A stretch of DNA of 64,000 nucleotides from Marinoscillum sp965229915 (lineage in GTDB: Bacteria; Bacteroidota; Bacteroidia; Cytophagales; Cyclobacteriaceae). The stretch lies in NCBI RefSeq assembly GCF_965229915.1, contig NZ_CBDDJZ010000001.1, positions 1,364,001 through 1,428,000 of the forward strand, in the 5' to 3' direction. The notes below the pieces were generated by a model. The model made no database searches. It saw only the letters and a program-made list of their open reading frames with translations, and had not been told where the DNA came from. Every line of letters begins with the position of its first letter. Position 1 is the stretch's first letter. This document shows positions 10,040 to 17,405 of the stretch, piece after piece. A program made the translations under genes and the position numbers.

Positions 10040-10047
10040 CAAAGCTA
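10040..10047 (-). promoter_or_regulatory. Bacteroidota -7 promoter element for the HMA gene
   Basis: On the minus strand this reads TAGCTTTG, an exact match to the Bacteroidota -7 consensus TAnnTTTG. A -33 TTTG at the right distance is not evident. Predicted transcription start is about 10030-10034, giving a short leader before the ATG at 10018. Confidence 0.45.
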
Positions 10048-10112
10048 GCTTTCACTCCAGTACCTTTTGATGACAATGTTTATTTAAGCCGCTGACTTTT
10101 AGCATGATTGAG

Positions 10113-10128
10113 TGTAACAGAAGTTACA
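10113..10128. promoter_or_regulatory. CRP/FNR-superfamily-like operator palindrome
   Basis: TGTAAC-AGAA-GTTACA is a perfect 6-4-6 inverted repeat, the geometry used by FNR/DNR/HcpR-type members of the CRP superfamily. It lies in the divergent region between the HMA and rhodanese genes. Its centre (10120.5) is about 41 nt upstream of the start site predicted from a near-consensus -7 element (10150-10157, one mismatch), the position of a class II activator site. Regulator identity is inference. Confidence 0.45.
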
Positions 10129-10197
10129 AACCCGACAGAATGATCACCGTTTCTTTGTACTGGAATTGGTAATCAGAAATCTAAAATTTTAATACAT

Positions 10198-10476
10198 ATG
10201 AGTTTAGAAAAACTAATCAATGAAGGAGCAAAAATCATCGATGTAAGATCTCCTATGGAATTTGCGGGTGGCAGTGTACCTGGTGCCATCAACATTCCGT
10301 TAAACGAAGTTGCTAATCGAGTGGATGAATTCAAAGCCATGGAGGGTCCACTTGTTCTATGCTGCATGAGTGGCAATCGTAGCGGTCAAGCCTGTGCATT
10401 TTTGGGTTCACAAGGTATCGAGTGCTACAATGGAGGCAGCTGGTATGATGTGAATGCATTGGTACCACAAGCATAA
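10198..10476 (+). CDS. Single-domain rhodanese (sulfurtransferase-like)
   Basis: A 92-residue protein that is one rhodanese domain: IDVRSPMEFAGGSVPGAINIP (the CH2-like N-terminal motif) and active loop C56-M-S-G-N-R-S with Cys56 as persulfide carrier; a second Cys (55) precedes it. No signal peptide, so cytosolic. Such domains move sulfane sulfur between thiols. It is followed after 4 nt by a thioredoxin, which could reduce the persulfide. A CRP/FNR-like palindrome lies upstream at 10113-10128. Confidence 0.92.
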   Translation: MSLEKLINEGAKIIDVRSPMEFAGGSVPGAINIPLNEVANRVDEFKAMEGPLVLCCMSGNRSGQACAFLGSQGIECYNGGSWYDVNALVPQA

Positions 10477-10480
10477 TCAA

Positions 10481-10792
10481 ATGCCACGCACATTTCATGA
10501 GCTCATTCAATCCAGCAAACCAGTGCTAGTCGATTTTTCGGCTGAGTGGTGTGGTCCATGTCAAATGCTCGGGCCGATACTGAGCGAACTCAAAACGAGA
10601 ATGAAAGACCAAGCCACGGTAATCAAAGTGGATGTAGATAAAAATCCACAGCTGGCAAGGTCGTTGAAAATCCAGAGTGTACCCACGCTGATGATATATC
10701 AAAAGGGACAGGTCATGTGGAGACAATCGGGAGTGAAACAGGCAACAGAATTGGAACAAGTTCTCAATTCTTTTAGAACACAAGAGGTTTAG
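10481..10792 (+). CDS. Thioredoxin
   Basis: The start is placed at the ATG beginning MPRTFHEL (103 aa), because the alternative ATG 27 nt upstream lies inside the rhodanese gene. It has the thioredoxin active site W-C24-G-P-C27 within VDFSAEWCGPCQML and the cis-Pro segment IQSVPTLMIYQKG. No signal peptide, so a cytosolic disulfide or persulfide reductase. It lies 4 nt after the rhodanese and is followed by a strong terminator, so the two form a compact operon. It is probably an accessory thioredoxin tied to the rhodanese, not the housekeeping copy. Confidence 0.93.
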   Translation: MPRTFHELIQSSKPVLVDFSAEWCGPCQMLGPILSELKTRMKDQATVIKVDVDKNPQLARSLKIQSVPTLMIYQKGQVMWRQSGVKQATELEQVLNSFRTQEV

Positions 10793-10816
10793 TTGTTGAT
10801 CATAGATAGCTGAGAG

Positions 10817-10845
10817 GCCGGCCTGATAGTTCAGGTCGGCTTTTT
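10817..10845 (+). terminator. Rho-independent terminator of the rhodanese/thioredoxin operon
   Basis: A 10-bp stem (10817-10826 with 10831-10840, one G-U pair) with a TAGT loop is followed by TTTTT. It ends the plus-strand operon. Confidence 0.9.
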
Positions 10846-10898
10846 GTTTCCAACCAATCAGCAGGACCTGTAGTCTTTAACATCAAATAACGATCTCT

Positions 10899-11285
10899 AT
10901 GAATATCCGAAACACCTTCGTTTTTTGGTCCGTATCAATGGTCATAGCTATCAGTAGCTGTGCTGATGAGTCTCTCCAGCCTGAAGAGCAATGTAGCACC
11001 CATGCGGTGATTGAAGACTGGTCTGGCCTGGATGGATGCGGATACCTACTAAAGCTAGACAATGGCGAATACCTCGAACCCATTATTGTGGGGTATTGTG
11101 GCACTCCTCCGATTTCCGAAGAGCAAATGAACGATCCATTGGCTAATTTTTCTATGGAAGATGGTATGGAAGTGCTGATAGACTATGATGTAGCCAGTGA
11201 GTACGGCTCTATCTGCATGAAAGGCACCACAGTCAAAATTACCTGCATACAGGAAGTAGGTAGCACTACGGAAACAGACTTATAA
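10899..11285 (+). CDS. Small lipoprotein with conserved cysteines, function unknown
   Basis: A 128-residue protein. The signal peptide ends in a lipobox (AISSC, Cys about 21), so it should be lipid-anchored in the periplasm or outer membrane. The mature part has five further Cys (in EEQCST, GLDGCGYLL, VGYCGT, SICMKG, ITCIQE), implying disulfides, and is predicted beta-rich. It resembles small Bacteroidota lipoproteins that repeat a 'DWxGLDGCGYLL...ngxxLeP' pattern. It is monocistronic, between two terminators. I do not recognise a function. Confidence 0.8.
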   Translation: MNIRNTFVFWSVSMVIAISSCADESLQPEEQCSTHAVIEDWSGLDGCGYLLKLDNGEYLEPIIVGYCGTPPISEEQMNDPLANFSMEDGMEVLIDYDVASEYGSICMKGTTVKITCIQEVGSTTETDL

Positions 11286-11290
11286 AAAAA

Positions 11291-11321
11291 GAGGCCGTAT
11301 CAAACAAGTTTGAACGGCCTC
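11291..11321. terminator. Bidirectional terminator
   Basis: GAGGCCG (11291-11297) pairs with CGGCCTC (11315-11321), and the inner TCAAAC/GTTTGA arms extend the stem with one bulge. A T-run lies on the plus side and a longer A-run before the stem serves the minus strand. It separates the convergent lipoprotein and M42 peptidase genes. Confidence 0.85.
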
Positions 11322-11373
11322 CAATTTTTAGATCGGTACCAAATAGGCTTATCGCTTCATACAGCCTTTCTAT

Positions 11374-12426
11374 TTAGTACTCCCAGCTGGCAGTGTCTAT
11401 CTCCTCGAGGGCTGCTACTAACAACTCGATAGAACCCACTATATCTTCCTTATGCGCCATTTCGATTACCTGATGAAGGTGTCTGGTTGGGATGGAAATC
11501 GCTCCAGCTATTGATCCATTTTTGCCCATACGTTGCACTCCGGAAGTATCAGTACCACCGGCTGCCAATATCTCCGGCTGCCATTTGATCTTGTGGGCAT
11601 CAGCAGTCTTTTTCAAAAACTTCACCATACGGCTATCGCAAATGGTCATGGCATCCATGATCTTCACTGCCGTACCACCTCCAAGTGTTGTCACTTGTTC
11701 GTGTGATTGCGCTCCTGGCAGGTCATAGGCGATTGTGGTATCCAGGGCAATCCCAAAATCCGGGTTAATCGTGTGAGATGCTACATTCGCTCCGCGGATG
11801 CCCACTTCCTCCTGCACGGTAAACACTCCGTAAAAATCAAAAGCAGGATTCTTGATGTTTTTCAGTGCTTCGATCAGTATGTAGACTGAAACCCGATTGT
11901 CAATGGATTTACAATTCACACAATCACCCATCTCAATCAGTTCTCGCTCCCGGGTGATTGGATCTCCTATTTCGATTACTTTTTCCAGCTCCTCTTTGGA
12001 CATACCACAGTCAATGAAATACTCATCAATTTTAGGAGGTTTGTTGCGCTCTTCGGGTTTCATCACATGAATAGGTTTGCTACCCATCACTCCGATTACC
12101 TCTTTTTTACCATGGATGATCACACGCTGAGCGGTGAGCGTCTTGGGATCAAAGCCCCCCAATGTCTGAAACCTGATAAACCCCTTATCATCAATGTGAG
12201 ACACCAAAAAGCCTATCTCATCCATATGAGCAGCTACCATCACCTTTTTGCCATCTGGGTTTTTAGTCCCTCTTTTGATAGCAATCACATTGCCCATATT
12301 GTCAATCGAATATTCATCTACATGGCTTTTTATCTCCTCTATGATCAGTTGCCTGATAGGGTTTTCAAAGCCCGGTGCTCCCGGAGCCTCACAAATATTT
12401 TTGAGTAATTGAACGTCTACTTTCAT
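11374..12426 (-). CDS. M42 family metallopeptidase (glutamyl/tetrahedral aminopeptidase-like)
   Basis: A 350-residue cytosolic peptidase of the M42 (TET/FrvX) family. Metal-binding segments are AAHMDEIGF (His67, Asp69), the bridging Asp in CKSIDNRVSV, Glu-Glu in FTVQEEVGIRGA (general base plus ligand), FGIALDTT, and PTRHLHQVIE near the C-terminus. It removes N-terminal residues from peptides, usually as a dodecameric tetrahedron with two divalent metals per subunit. Length is typical. It is monocistronic: a terminator lies beyond its 3' end and the tRNA-Leu terminator lies upstream of its start. Confidence 0.93.
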   Translation of the reverse strand: MKVDVQLLKNICEAPGAPGFENPIRQLIIEEIKSHVDEYSIDNMGNVIAIKRGTKNPDGKKVMVAAHMDEIGFLVSHIDDKGFIRFQTLGGFDPKTLTAQRVIIHGKKEVIGVMGSKPIHVMKPEERNKPPKIDEYFIDCGMSKEELEKVIEIGDPITRERELIEMGDCVNCKSIDNRVSVYILIEALKNIKNPAFDFYGVFTVQEEVGIRGANVASHTINPDFGIALDTTIAYDLPGAQSHEQVTTLGGGTAVKIMDAMTICDSRMVKFLKKTADAHKIKWQPEILAAGGTDTSGVQRMGKNGSIAGAISIPTRHLHQVIEMAHKEDIVGSIELLVAALEEIDTASWEY

Positions 12427-12463
12427 GTTTTCAATCTAATGATTTTCCTGCCTATGAAACAAA

Positions 12464-12492
12464 AAAGTCTGACCAATGATTGATCAGACTTT
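12464..12492 (-). terminator. Terminator of the tRNA-Leu transcript
   Basis: On the minus strand AAAGTCTGA (12492-12484) pairs with TCAGACTTT (12472-12464), followed by a T-run. It lies 160 nt beyond the tRNA 3' end and 38 nt before the M42 peptidase start. Confidence 0.85.
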
Positions 12493-12653
12493 ATTTTTTT
12501 AGTGGTCACAAGTAAAGGTCGATTAGAGTAGCCACTCTGCACAATCTAAAACCTGACATCACATTTGTGCGCACGAGAAGAGTCGATCTGGTCGATCACA
12601 TCGCAGCGGCGAACCGCCTTCCACACCTAAAACCTTATGGTGAAAATTCTTAG

Positions 12654-12737
12654 TGCCCAGAGCGGGAGTCGAACCCGCACGTCCTTAAGAACACATGGCC
12701 CTCAACCATGCCTGTCTACCAGTTTCAGCACCTGGGC
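12654..12737 (-). tRNA. tRNA-Leu (anticodon GAG)
   Basis: The minus strand folds as a class II tRNA: acceptor GCCCAGG with CTGGGC, D arm with CTGAAACTGGTAGACAG, anticodon stem CATGG/CCATG with loop TTGAGGG (anticodon GAG), long variable arm TGTTCTTAAGGACG, and T arm GCGGG-TTCGACT-CCCGC. Discriminator base is A. CCA is not encoded. The long variable arm and GAG anticodon identify tRNA-Leu reading CTC/CTT codons. Confidence 0.96.
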
Positions 12738-12797
12738 AATAGGACGGCAAATTTACTTTGATAATTGAAAATCAAAAGAATCTGAAGGATTAAAATC

Positions 12798-13745
12798 TCA
12801 AACCACCTCCCAAATAGAGTCCGCAAACAATTGTTCTTGGTCAAAGAGGTTTTCCCGAACGCGAAATCCGGTGGACTCAGCAAGATCAGCAATCTCATCC
12901 AGATCATATTTCTTGGACACCTCCATGTAGATAGGCTCCCATGCTCTAAATTCATAAGACGCATTCAATTCTTTGATATGCACCTTTTGAGGAGTTTTAG
13001 CTATCAAATAGCTACGGCATTCTCCCGTCATGGGATCATAGATAGGATTGTGGTCAAAAGCTTCCAGATCAAAGTCTCCACCAAGTTCGTCATTGATCCT
13101 CTGAAGCAAATTCATATTGAATGCACGAGTGACACCTTGCGAATCATTGTAAGCACTAAGGATTCTTTTTGGATCCTTCTTCAGATCAAATCCAATGAGC
13201 AGAAAATCGCCTTTAGCCAGGTTTTGCTGAATGCTGCTCAGAAACGCTATGGCCAGGTCCTTTCGAAAGTTGCCAATATTGGAGCCAAGGAAAAAAGCGA
13301 TGTTTCTTTTATGATTCTGAAATTTCAGCTCCGACAACACCTTGAAGTAATCACCCGCCAAAGGTTCCATCTTCAAATGGGGTAGTTCTGCCAGAATGTT
13401 GCGTTTGAGGTCTTCCAACACATTGGCTGATATATCAACCGGACAGTAAGAAAAATCAGCGCCTTTTTGCTGAAAATATTTCAACAACACTTTGGTTTTC
13501 ATCCCATCACCTGCTCCCAACTCTACTATTCGGAACGCTCCACCTGAGTCAAACAAGTCAAGAAGGTGTTGGGATTGAGTCTGGAAAATATTGAGTTCGG
13601 CTCGAGTGAGGTAATATTCCTCCAGTTGCATGATCTGCTGAAAGAGTTTGTCTCCTTTGGCATCATAAAAGTACTTGGAAGAAAGACGCTTGGGTGTTGA
13701 GTTAAGACCCTCTTTTACGTCTTCGGCAAATTGAGTTTTGGACAA
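12798..13745 (-). CDS. egtD: L-histidine N-alpha-methyltransferase (ergothioneine synthesis)
   Basis: A 315-residue SAM-dependent methyltransferase of the EgtD family. It has the typical N-terminus (LSSKYFYDAKGDKLFQQI and LEEYYLTRAE), the SAM-binding motif VELGAGDGMKTKVLL and LGSNIGNF. It trimethylates histidine to hercynine, the first step of ergothioneine synthesis. The start is a TTG, since no ATG or GTG lies in frame between it and the upstream egtB stop. It follows egtB by 23 nt. No egtC or egtE is adjacent. Confidence 0.93.
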   Translation of the reverse strand: MSKTQFAEDVKEGLNSTPKRLSSKYFYDAKGDKLFQQIMQLEEYYLTRAELNIFQTQSQHLLDLFDSGGAFRIVELGAGDGMKTKVLLKYFQQKGADFSYCPVDISANVLEDLKRNILAELPHLKMEPLAGDYFKVLSELKFQNHKRNIAFFLGSNIGNFRKDLAIAFLSSIQQNLAKGDFLLIGFDLKKDPKRILSAYNDSQGVTRAFNMNLLQRINDELGGDFDLEAFDHNPIYDPMTGECRSYLIAKTPQKVHIKELNASYEFRAWEPIYMEVSKKYDLDEIADLAESTGFRVRENLFDQEQLFADSIWEVV

Positions 13746-13768
13746 AATGAAGTGTGAGTTAGTGAAGT

Positions 13769-15037
13769 TTAAATATGTCTTGATAATCTAATCCCTGCAA
13801 AAAGCCATTGCAGGTGCGGATGAAAGAAATTTCGATAGGAATACCTGATTTGTTCTTTGGGTGTGGCAAAAGAACCTCCTCGAAGCACCTTTTGATTGAC
13901 CATAAACTTACCGTTGTATTCTCCCAACGCACCATCTGGCGCTCGGTAATACGGATAAGGCTGGTAGGCACTGGATGTCCATTCCCACAGGTTGCCATAA
14001 AACCCTGGCCCACTTGCATGCTGCGGGTGAAATGAGCTATTGTCCATGAGATGAGCATTGGCTGGAATTTCCCGTTCATATTTCTGGCAGGCTACTTCCC
14101 ATTCAAACTCGGTGGGCAGTCGATAACCCGTCCATCTGGCGTAAGCATCTGCTTCATAAAAAGATACATGAGCAACCGGCTCATTCATATCAATCTCCTT
14201 CAACCCACCTAGGGTGTAATACATCCACTTATTGTCTTCTTTGATCCAGTACATCGGGCTTTTATAGTCCTGGTTATTAACCCAATCCCAACCCTCGGAT
14301 AGCCAGTATTCATGGTTTTCATAACCTCCAGCATGGATAAACTCAAAAAACTCTCCATTGGTCACCAATCGATCGGCTATTTCAAAAGCTTCTAAATGAA
14401 TTTCATGTCGGCCCAGCTCATTGTCAAAACAAAAGCCATTTCCATCATAACCTACAGAGTAGTTCCCTTTCTCCACCGACAACCATTGCATAGCGTCGAC
14501 TTCCTGGGAAGGTGCAAGAGCTAAGTCCTTATATGCTGGAAATAAGGGATTGTGACCAAGGATGTATTTAATGTCATAAAGGAAAAGCTCCTGGTGCTGC
14601 TGCTCATGCTGCAGACCTATTTCCATCACATAGGCCAGGTCTTCGGTCATCTTTGCTGTGGATAAGAACGTTAGCATATGCTCTTCTACATAAGCCCGGT
14701 AGTTCATTATTTCTTTAACAGTAGGCCTGGTAAGAAATCCTCTCTCGGCTCTGGTCCAGCGGTCACCAGCGGCTACATAGTAGCTATTAAACAAGTAGGG
14801 ATAATCGGGATGAAAAAGTTGGTAATCCTTGACATTGGGCACCAACACGAACACTTCAAAAAACCAGGTGGTATGAGCGAGGTGCCACTTGGGCGGACTT
14901 ACATCCTGAACAGGTTGCACCACGAAATCTTCAATCTCTAGTGGTTCAACCAATTGAAGGAATCGATCACGTACGGTTTGAAATCTTTGGATTAGCTGAC
15001 TGGCTACTTCATCAATGGAAGCTTTGGGAATAGGCAT
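13769..15037 (-). CDS. egtB: Ergothioneine biosynthesis sulfoxide synthase EgtB
   Basis: A 422-residue two-domain protein. The N-terminal DinB_2-like helical domain (about 10-170) supplies the iron site: WHLAHTTWFF (His52/His55) and H144-E-Q-Q-H148-Q-E. The C-terminal FGE-sulfatase-like domain (about 190-422) has GYRLPTEFEWEVA, NLWEWT, VLRGGSF and GIRLSR. EgtB joins hercynine to cysteine or gamma-glutamylcysteine using O2 and non-haem iron. The OvoA alternative is unlikely because there is no fused methyltransferase domain and egtD follows directly. Whether the thiol donor is Cys or gamma-Glu-Cys cannot be decided from the sequence. Confidence 0.93.
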   Translation of the reverse strand: MPIPKASIDEVASQLIQRFQTVRDRFLQLVEPLEIEDFVVQPVQDVSPPKWHLAHTTWFFEVFVLVPNVKDYQLFHPDYPYLFNSYYVAAGDRWTRAERGFLTRPTVKEIMNYRAYVEEHMLTFLSTAKMTEDLAYVMEIGLQHEQQHQELFLYDIKYILGHNPLFPAYKDLALAPSQEVDAMQWLSVEKGNYSVGYDGNGFCFDNELGRHEIHLEAFEIADRLVTNGEFFEFIHAGGYENHEYWLSEGWDWVNNQDYKSPMYWIKEDNKWMYYTLGGLKEIDMNEPVAHVSFYEADAYARWTGYRLPTEFEWEVACQKYEREIPANAHLMDNSSFHPQHASGPGFYGNLWEWTSSAYQPYPYYRAPDGALGEYNGKFMVNQKVLRGGSFATPKEQIRYSYRNFFHPHLQWLFAGIRLSRHI

Positions 15038-15102
15038 AATGTATTGAGTTCTGATAGTTGAAACTAGTAAAACTCATTCTGGTTTCAATTGAATTTAATA
15101 AA

Positions 15103-15131
15103 AAAGCCCTGACCTCCAGGATCAGGGCTTT
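15103..15131 (-). terminator. Terminator of the LytTR/REC-kinase operon
   Basis: On the minus strand AAAGCCCTGA (15131-15122) pairs with TCAGGGCTTT (15112-15103), continuing into a T-run. It ends the operon whose last gene stops at 15214, before the egtB promoter region. Confidence 0.9.
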
Positions 15132-15213
15132 CTAATTAATCAAAAACTCAAAAACTTAACCTTACTGCCTTATGGTGAAAACAACAGATTGGTAAGTTTT
15201 AGTTCCAATGCTT

Positions 15214-15978
15214 TTAGTCATTCAGCCATCGCTTAAATGGCCCGGAACGCTCCACGCTTACAACCACTTCCATGGAGTTGGGCGGAGGTGGTACCAGATC
15301 GATTTTTACCCGGCTTTTGGAGTAAGAAACCATGTTTTGGATGCTGCCATATGAAATGATAAACTTCCGATTGATCCGGTAGAATTTCTTTGGGTTGAGG
15401 CTGCCTTCCAGATCCCCCAGGTTCGTATTGATGATGTGCTGCGTCCCTTTTTTGGTGACCAGAAACGTATAGCGATCTTCACTGAAAAAATAGGCTACTT
15501 CCTCCTCCGGTATGGAATGAATCTTCTCCCCCAAAGTTACCAGAAAACGCTCCTGAAATTTCTGATCAGAATACGGCTTAAGCACCTCCAGTAGGTTACC
15601 CATATCAAATTCCTGACCATTCTGACGCCAATTTTTATACTTGGTAATAGCAGTCTCCAGCTCCCCTTTATCTATCGGCTTGAGCAAATAATCGACACTG
15701 TTCTCCTTGAAAGCACGAATGGCATATTGATCATAAGCAGTGGTGATGATAATAGGGGCGGCGTTTGTTACCTGATTAAAAATATCGAAGCTAAGCCCAT
15801 CGCCCAGTTCAATATCTGATAGGATCAAATCCACCTCATTGTTTTCCAACCATTCTACGGCGGATTCTACACTGGCTAGCTTCGCCACCACTTCAGCCTC
15901 TGGGTCTACTTGTATGAGGGTTTTCTCCAGATCTTCCGCGGCGAGCGGCTCGTCTTCAATAATAGCAACTTTTAACAT
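15214..15978 (-). CDS. LytTR family response regulator
   Basis: A 254-residue regulator: REC domain (acidic pair in IIEDEPLAAED, phospho-acceptor Asp55 in LILSDIELGDG, Lys in YLLKPIDKGE) and a C-terminal LytTR DNA-binding domain (about 150-250; FYRINRKFIISYGSI). LytTR regulators bind direct repeats upstream of target genes. It lies 21 nt after a REC-LytS-type kinase, its obvious partner, and is followed by a terminator. Confidence 0.94.
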   Translation of the reverse strand: MLKVAIIEDEPLAAEDLEKTLIQVDPEAEVVAKLASVESAVEWLENNEVDLILSDIELGDGLSFDIFNQVTNAAPIIITTAYDQYAIRAFKENSVDYLLKPIDKGELETAITKYKNWRQNGQEFDMGNLLEVLKPYSDQKFQERFLVTLGEKIHSIPEEEVAYFFSEDRYTFLVTKKGTQHIINTNLGDLEGSLNPKKFYRINRKFIISYGSIQNMVSYSKSRVKIDLVPPPPNSMEVVVSVERSGPFKRWLND

Positions 15979-15999
15979 ATAGCAACCTTTCTCCTGAAT

Positions 16000-16989
16000 T
16001 TAGGACTTATCTTTTAATAATGGAATTTTGGATACATAAAAATCACCATCCATATAGAACTCCGGCGCAGGCAAAGATAAATAAGACATGCGTGCTTCCA
16101 GATTCTTTTGCCCCACTCCGGTAGAGTCTCGTTTGGAGTCTTTTGGTTGGTAATTATTCTTCACGTACAACCAGTCATTTTCTATATACACTGATACGTT
16201 CAGTGGTTTTTCCCTGGTGATTTTGTTGTGCTTTAGGGTGTTCTCAACCAAAAGCTGCAATGATGCACTGGGGATCATGTATTCTTTGTCAGCTCCCTCC
16301 AGCTGCATCTCAAAAGTAAATGCATCTTTGAATCTCACTCGCTGCAAGTGAATGTAATTCTCCACAAAAGAAACCTCTGATGTAATGGGTACCAGATTTT
16401 CACTATGCTCTAACAGGTAGCGATAAGTGCTAGCCAAATTCTTAACAAAATCACGGGCTTCAGCATTGTCATGTACGAGTGCGTGCAGCGTGTTTAGGCA
16501 ATTGAACAAGAAGTGTGGATTTACCTGATTGCGCAAATTCTCCAATTGGGCTACTACACGCTCTTTCTCCATCCTTTCTGAACGAATCAACAACTCCTTG
16601 TTGATGGATCGCAGCCTATAAGTCTCTATGGCGCGTTTGATGATGATCTGCATCTCATCATAAGTCCACGGCTTGGAGATGTAGTAATAGATATGTCCCA
16701 GGTTTACGGCGTTGATCACCGTTTCCATATCGGCATACCCAGTCACCAAAATCCTGATGCTATCTCGAGCGATATCTATGGACTTGCGCAAGAACTCCAC
16801 ACCAGTCATCCTGGGCATGCGCTGATCGGTCAGAATCACCGGGATATCCTGATCACGCTGCAGGATCTCAAGACCCTCCTCGCCTGAATTGGCCGTAACT
16901 ATCTCATACTCACGCCGAAAAACCGACCGGAAATAATCGATATTCCCGCGTTCGTCATCGACATACAGGATCTTCACTACATCTGACAT
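16000..16989 (-). CDS. REC domain fused to a LytS-type histidine kinase
   Basis: A 329-residue soluble protein. An N-terminal receiver (acidic pair DDERGN, phospho-acceptor Asp55 in VILTDQRMPRMTG, Lys in YISKPW) is followed by a coiled-coil linker (about 125-150) and a His_kinase domain with H159 in QVNPHFLFNCLNTLHALV, then a short HATPase region (QLLVENTLKHN and GVGQKNLEARM). LytS kinases normally have transmembrane sensors; here the input is a receiver, so it should be controlled by another kinase. It is co-directional with a small membrane protein (11 nt upstream) and the LytTR regulator. Confidence 0.9.
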   Translation of the reverse strand: MSDVVKILYVDDERGNIDYFRSVFRREYEIVTANSGEEGLEILQRDQDIPVILTDQRMPRMTGVEFLRKSIDIARDSIRILVTGYADMETVINAVNLGHIYYYISKPWTYDEMQIIIKRAIETYRLRSINKELLIRSERMEKERVVAQLENLRNQVNPHFLFNCLNTLHALVHDNAEARDFVKNLASTYRYLLEHSENLVPITSEVSFVENYIHLQRVRFKDAFTFEMQLEGADKEYMIPSASLQLLVENTLKHNKITREKPLNVSVYIENDWLYVKNNYQPKDSKRDSTGVGQKNLEARMSYLSLPAPEFYMDGDFYVSKIPLLKDKS

Positions 16990-17000
16990 TTAGCAACCTT

Positions 17001-17207
17001 TTATCCTCCCAAACCTCTTTTAGCTATGAGAATAACAAGCATGCCTCCTAAGAAAAATACAAATCCGAGTAAAAATAATTTCAGCGCCTGCGGAACATGT
17101 CCCATGTCACTCTTTATCAAGATCATGAGTATGCCCATAATGGCCAAAAATAATGCTCCAAAATATACAAGTCTTCTTAGTACGGTGATCATGCTTTCAA
17201 TTTTCAT
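17001..17207 (-). CDS. Small two-TM membrane protein, function unknown
   Basis: A 68-residue protein with two predicted membrane helices (about 11-30 and 40-62) joined by a short polar loop, ending in a basic tail (AKRGLGG). First gene of the operon with the REC-LytS kinase (11-nt gap) and LytTR regulator. It might link the soluble kinase to the membrane, but that is only context. No family recognised. Confidence 0.72.
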   Translation of the reverse strand: MKIESMITVLRRLVYFGALFLAIMGILMILIKSDMGHVPQALKLFLLGFVFFLGGMLVILIAKRGLGG

Positions 17208-17405
17208 TAGTTGGAATTACTATTGAAAAATAAAGCATTTAATTTATCCGAACGACATCTTATCATTTTGTTAGACGAACTAATGATCTAATAGGATAAA
17301 TAGTGCATTAGCTCCCCTTAAGAATCCAAATCATAATCATATTGAACTCTGACTGTCTAAGTTGAAATATTTACAATTAACGGACAAGTAAAATGTGGTT
17401 TTTTA

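Noticed and set aside
13759..14079. 106-codon minus-strand frame inside egtB
   Set aside because: It overlaps the well-supported egtB frame and has no family features.
12633..15181. 14-nt repeat CCTTATGGTGAAAA at 12633-12646 and 15168-15181
   Set aside because: Both copies are in intergenic DNA in the same orientation, but a few 14-nt matches are expected by chance in 64 kb, and no third copy was noticed.
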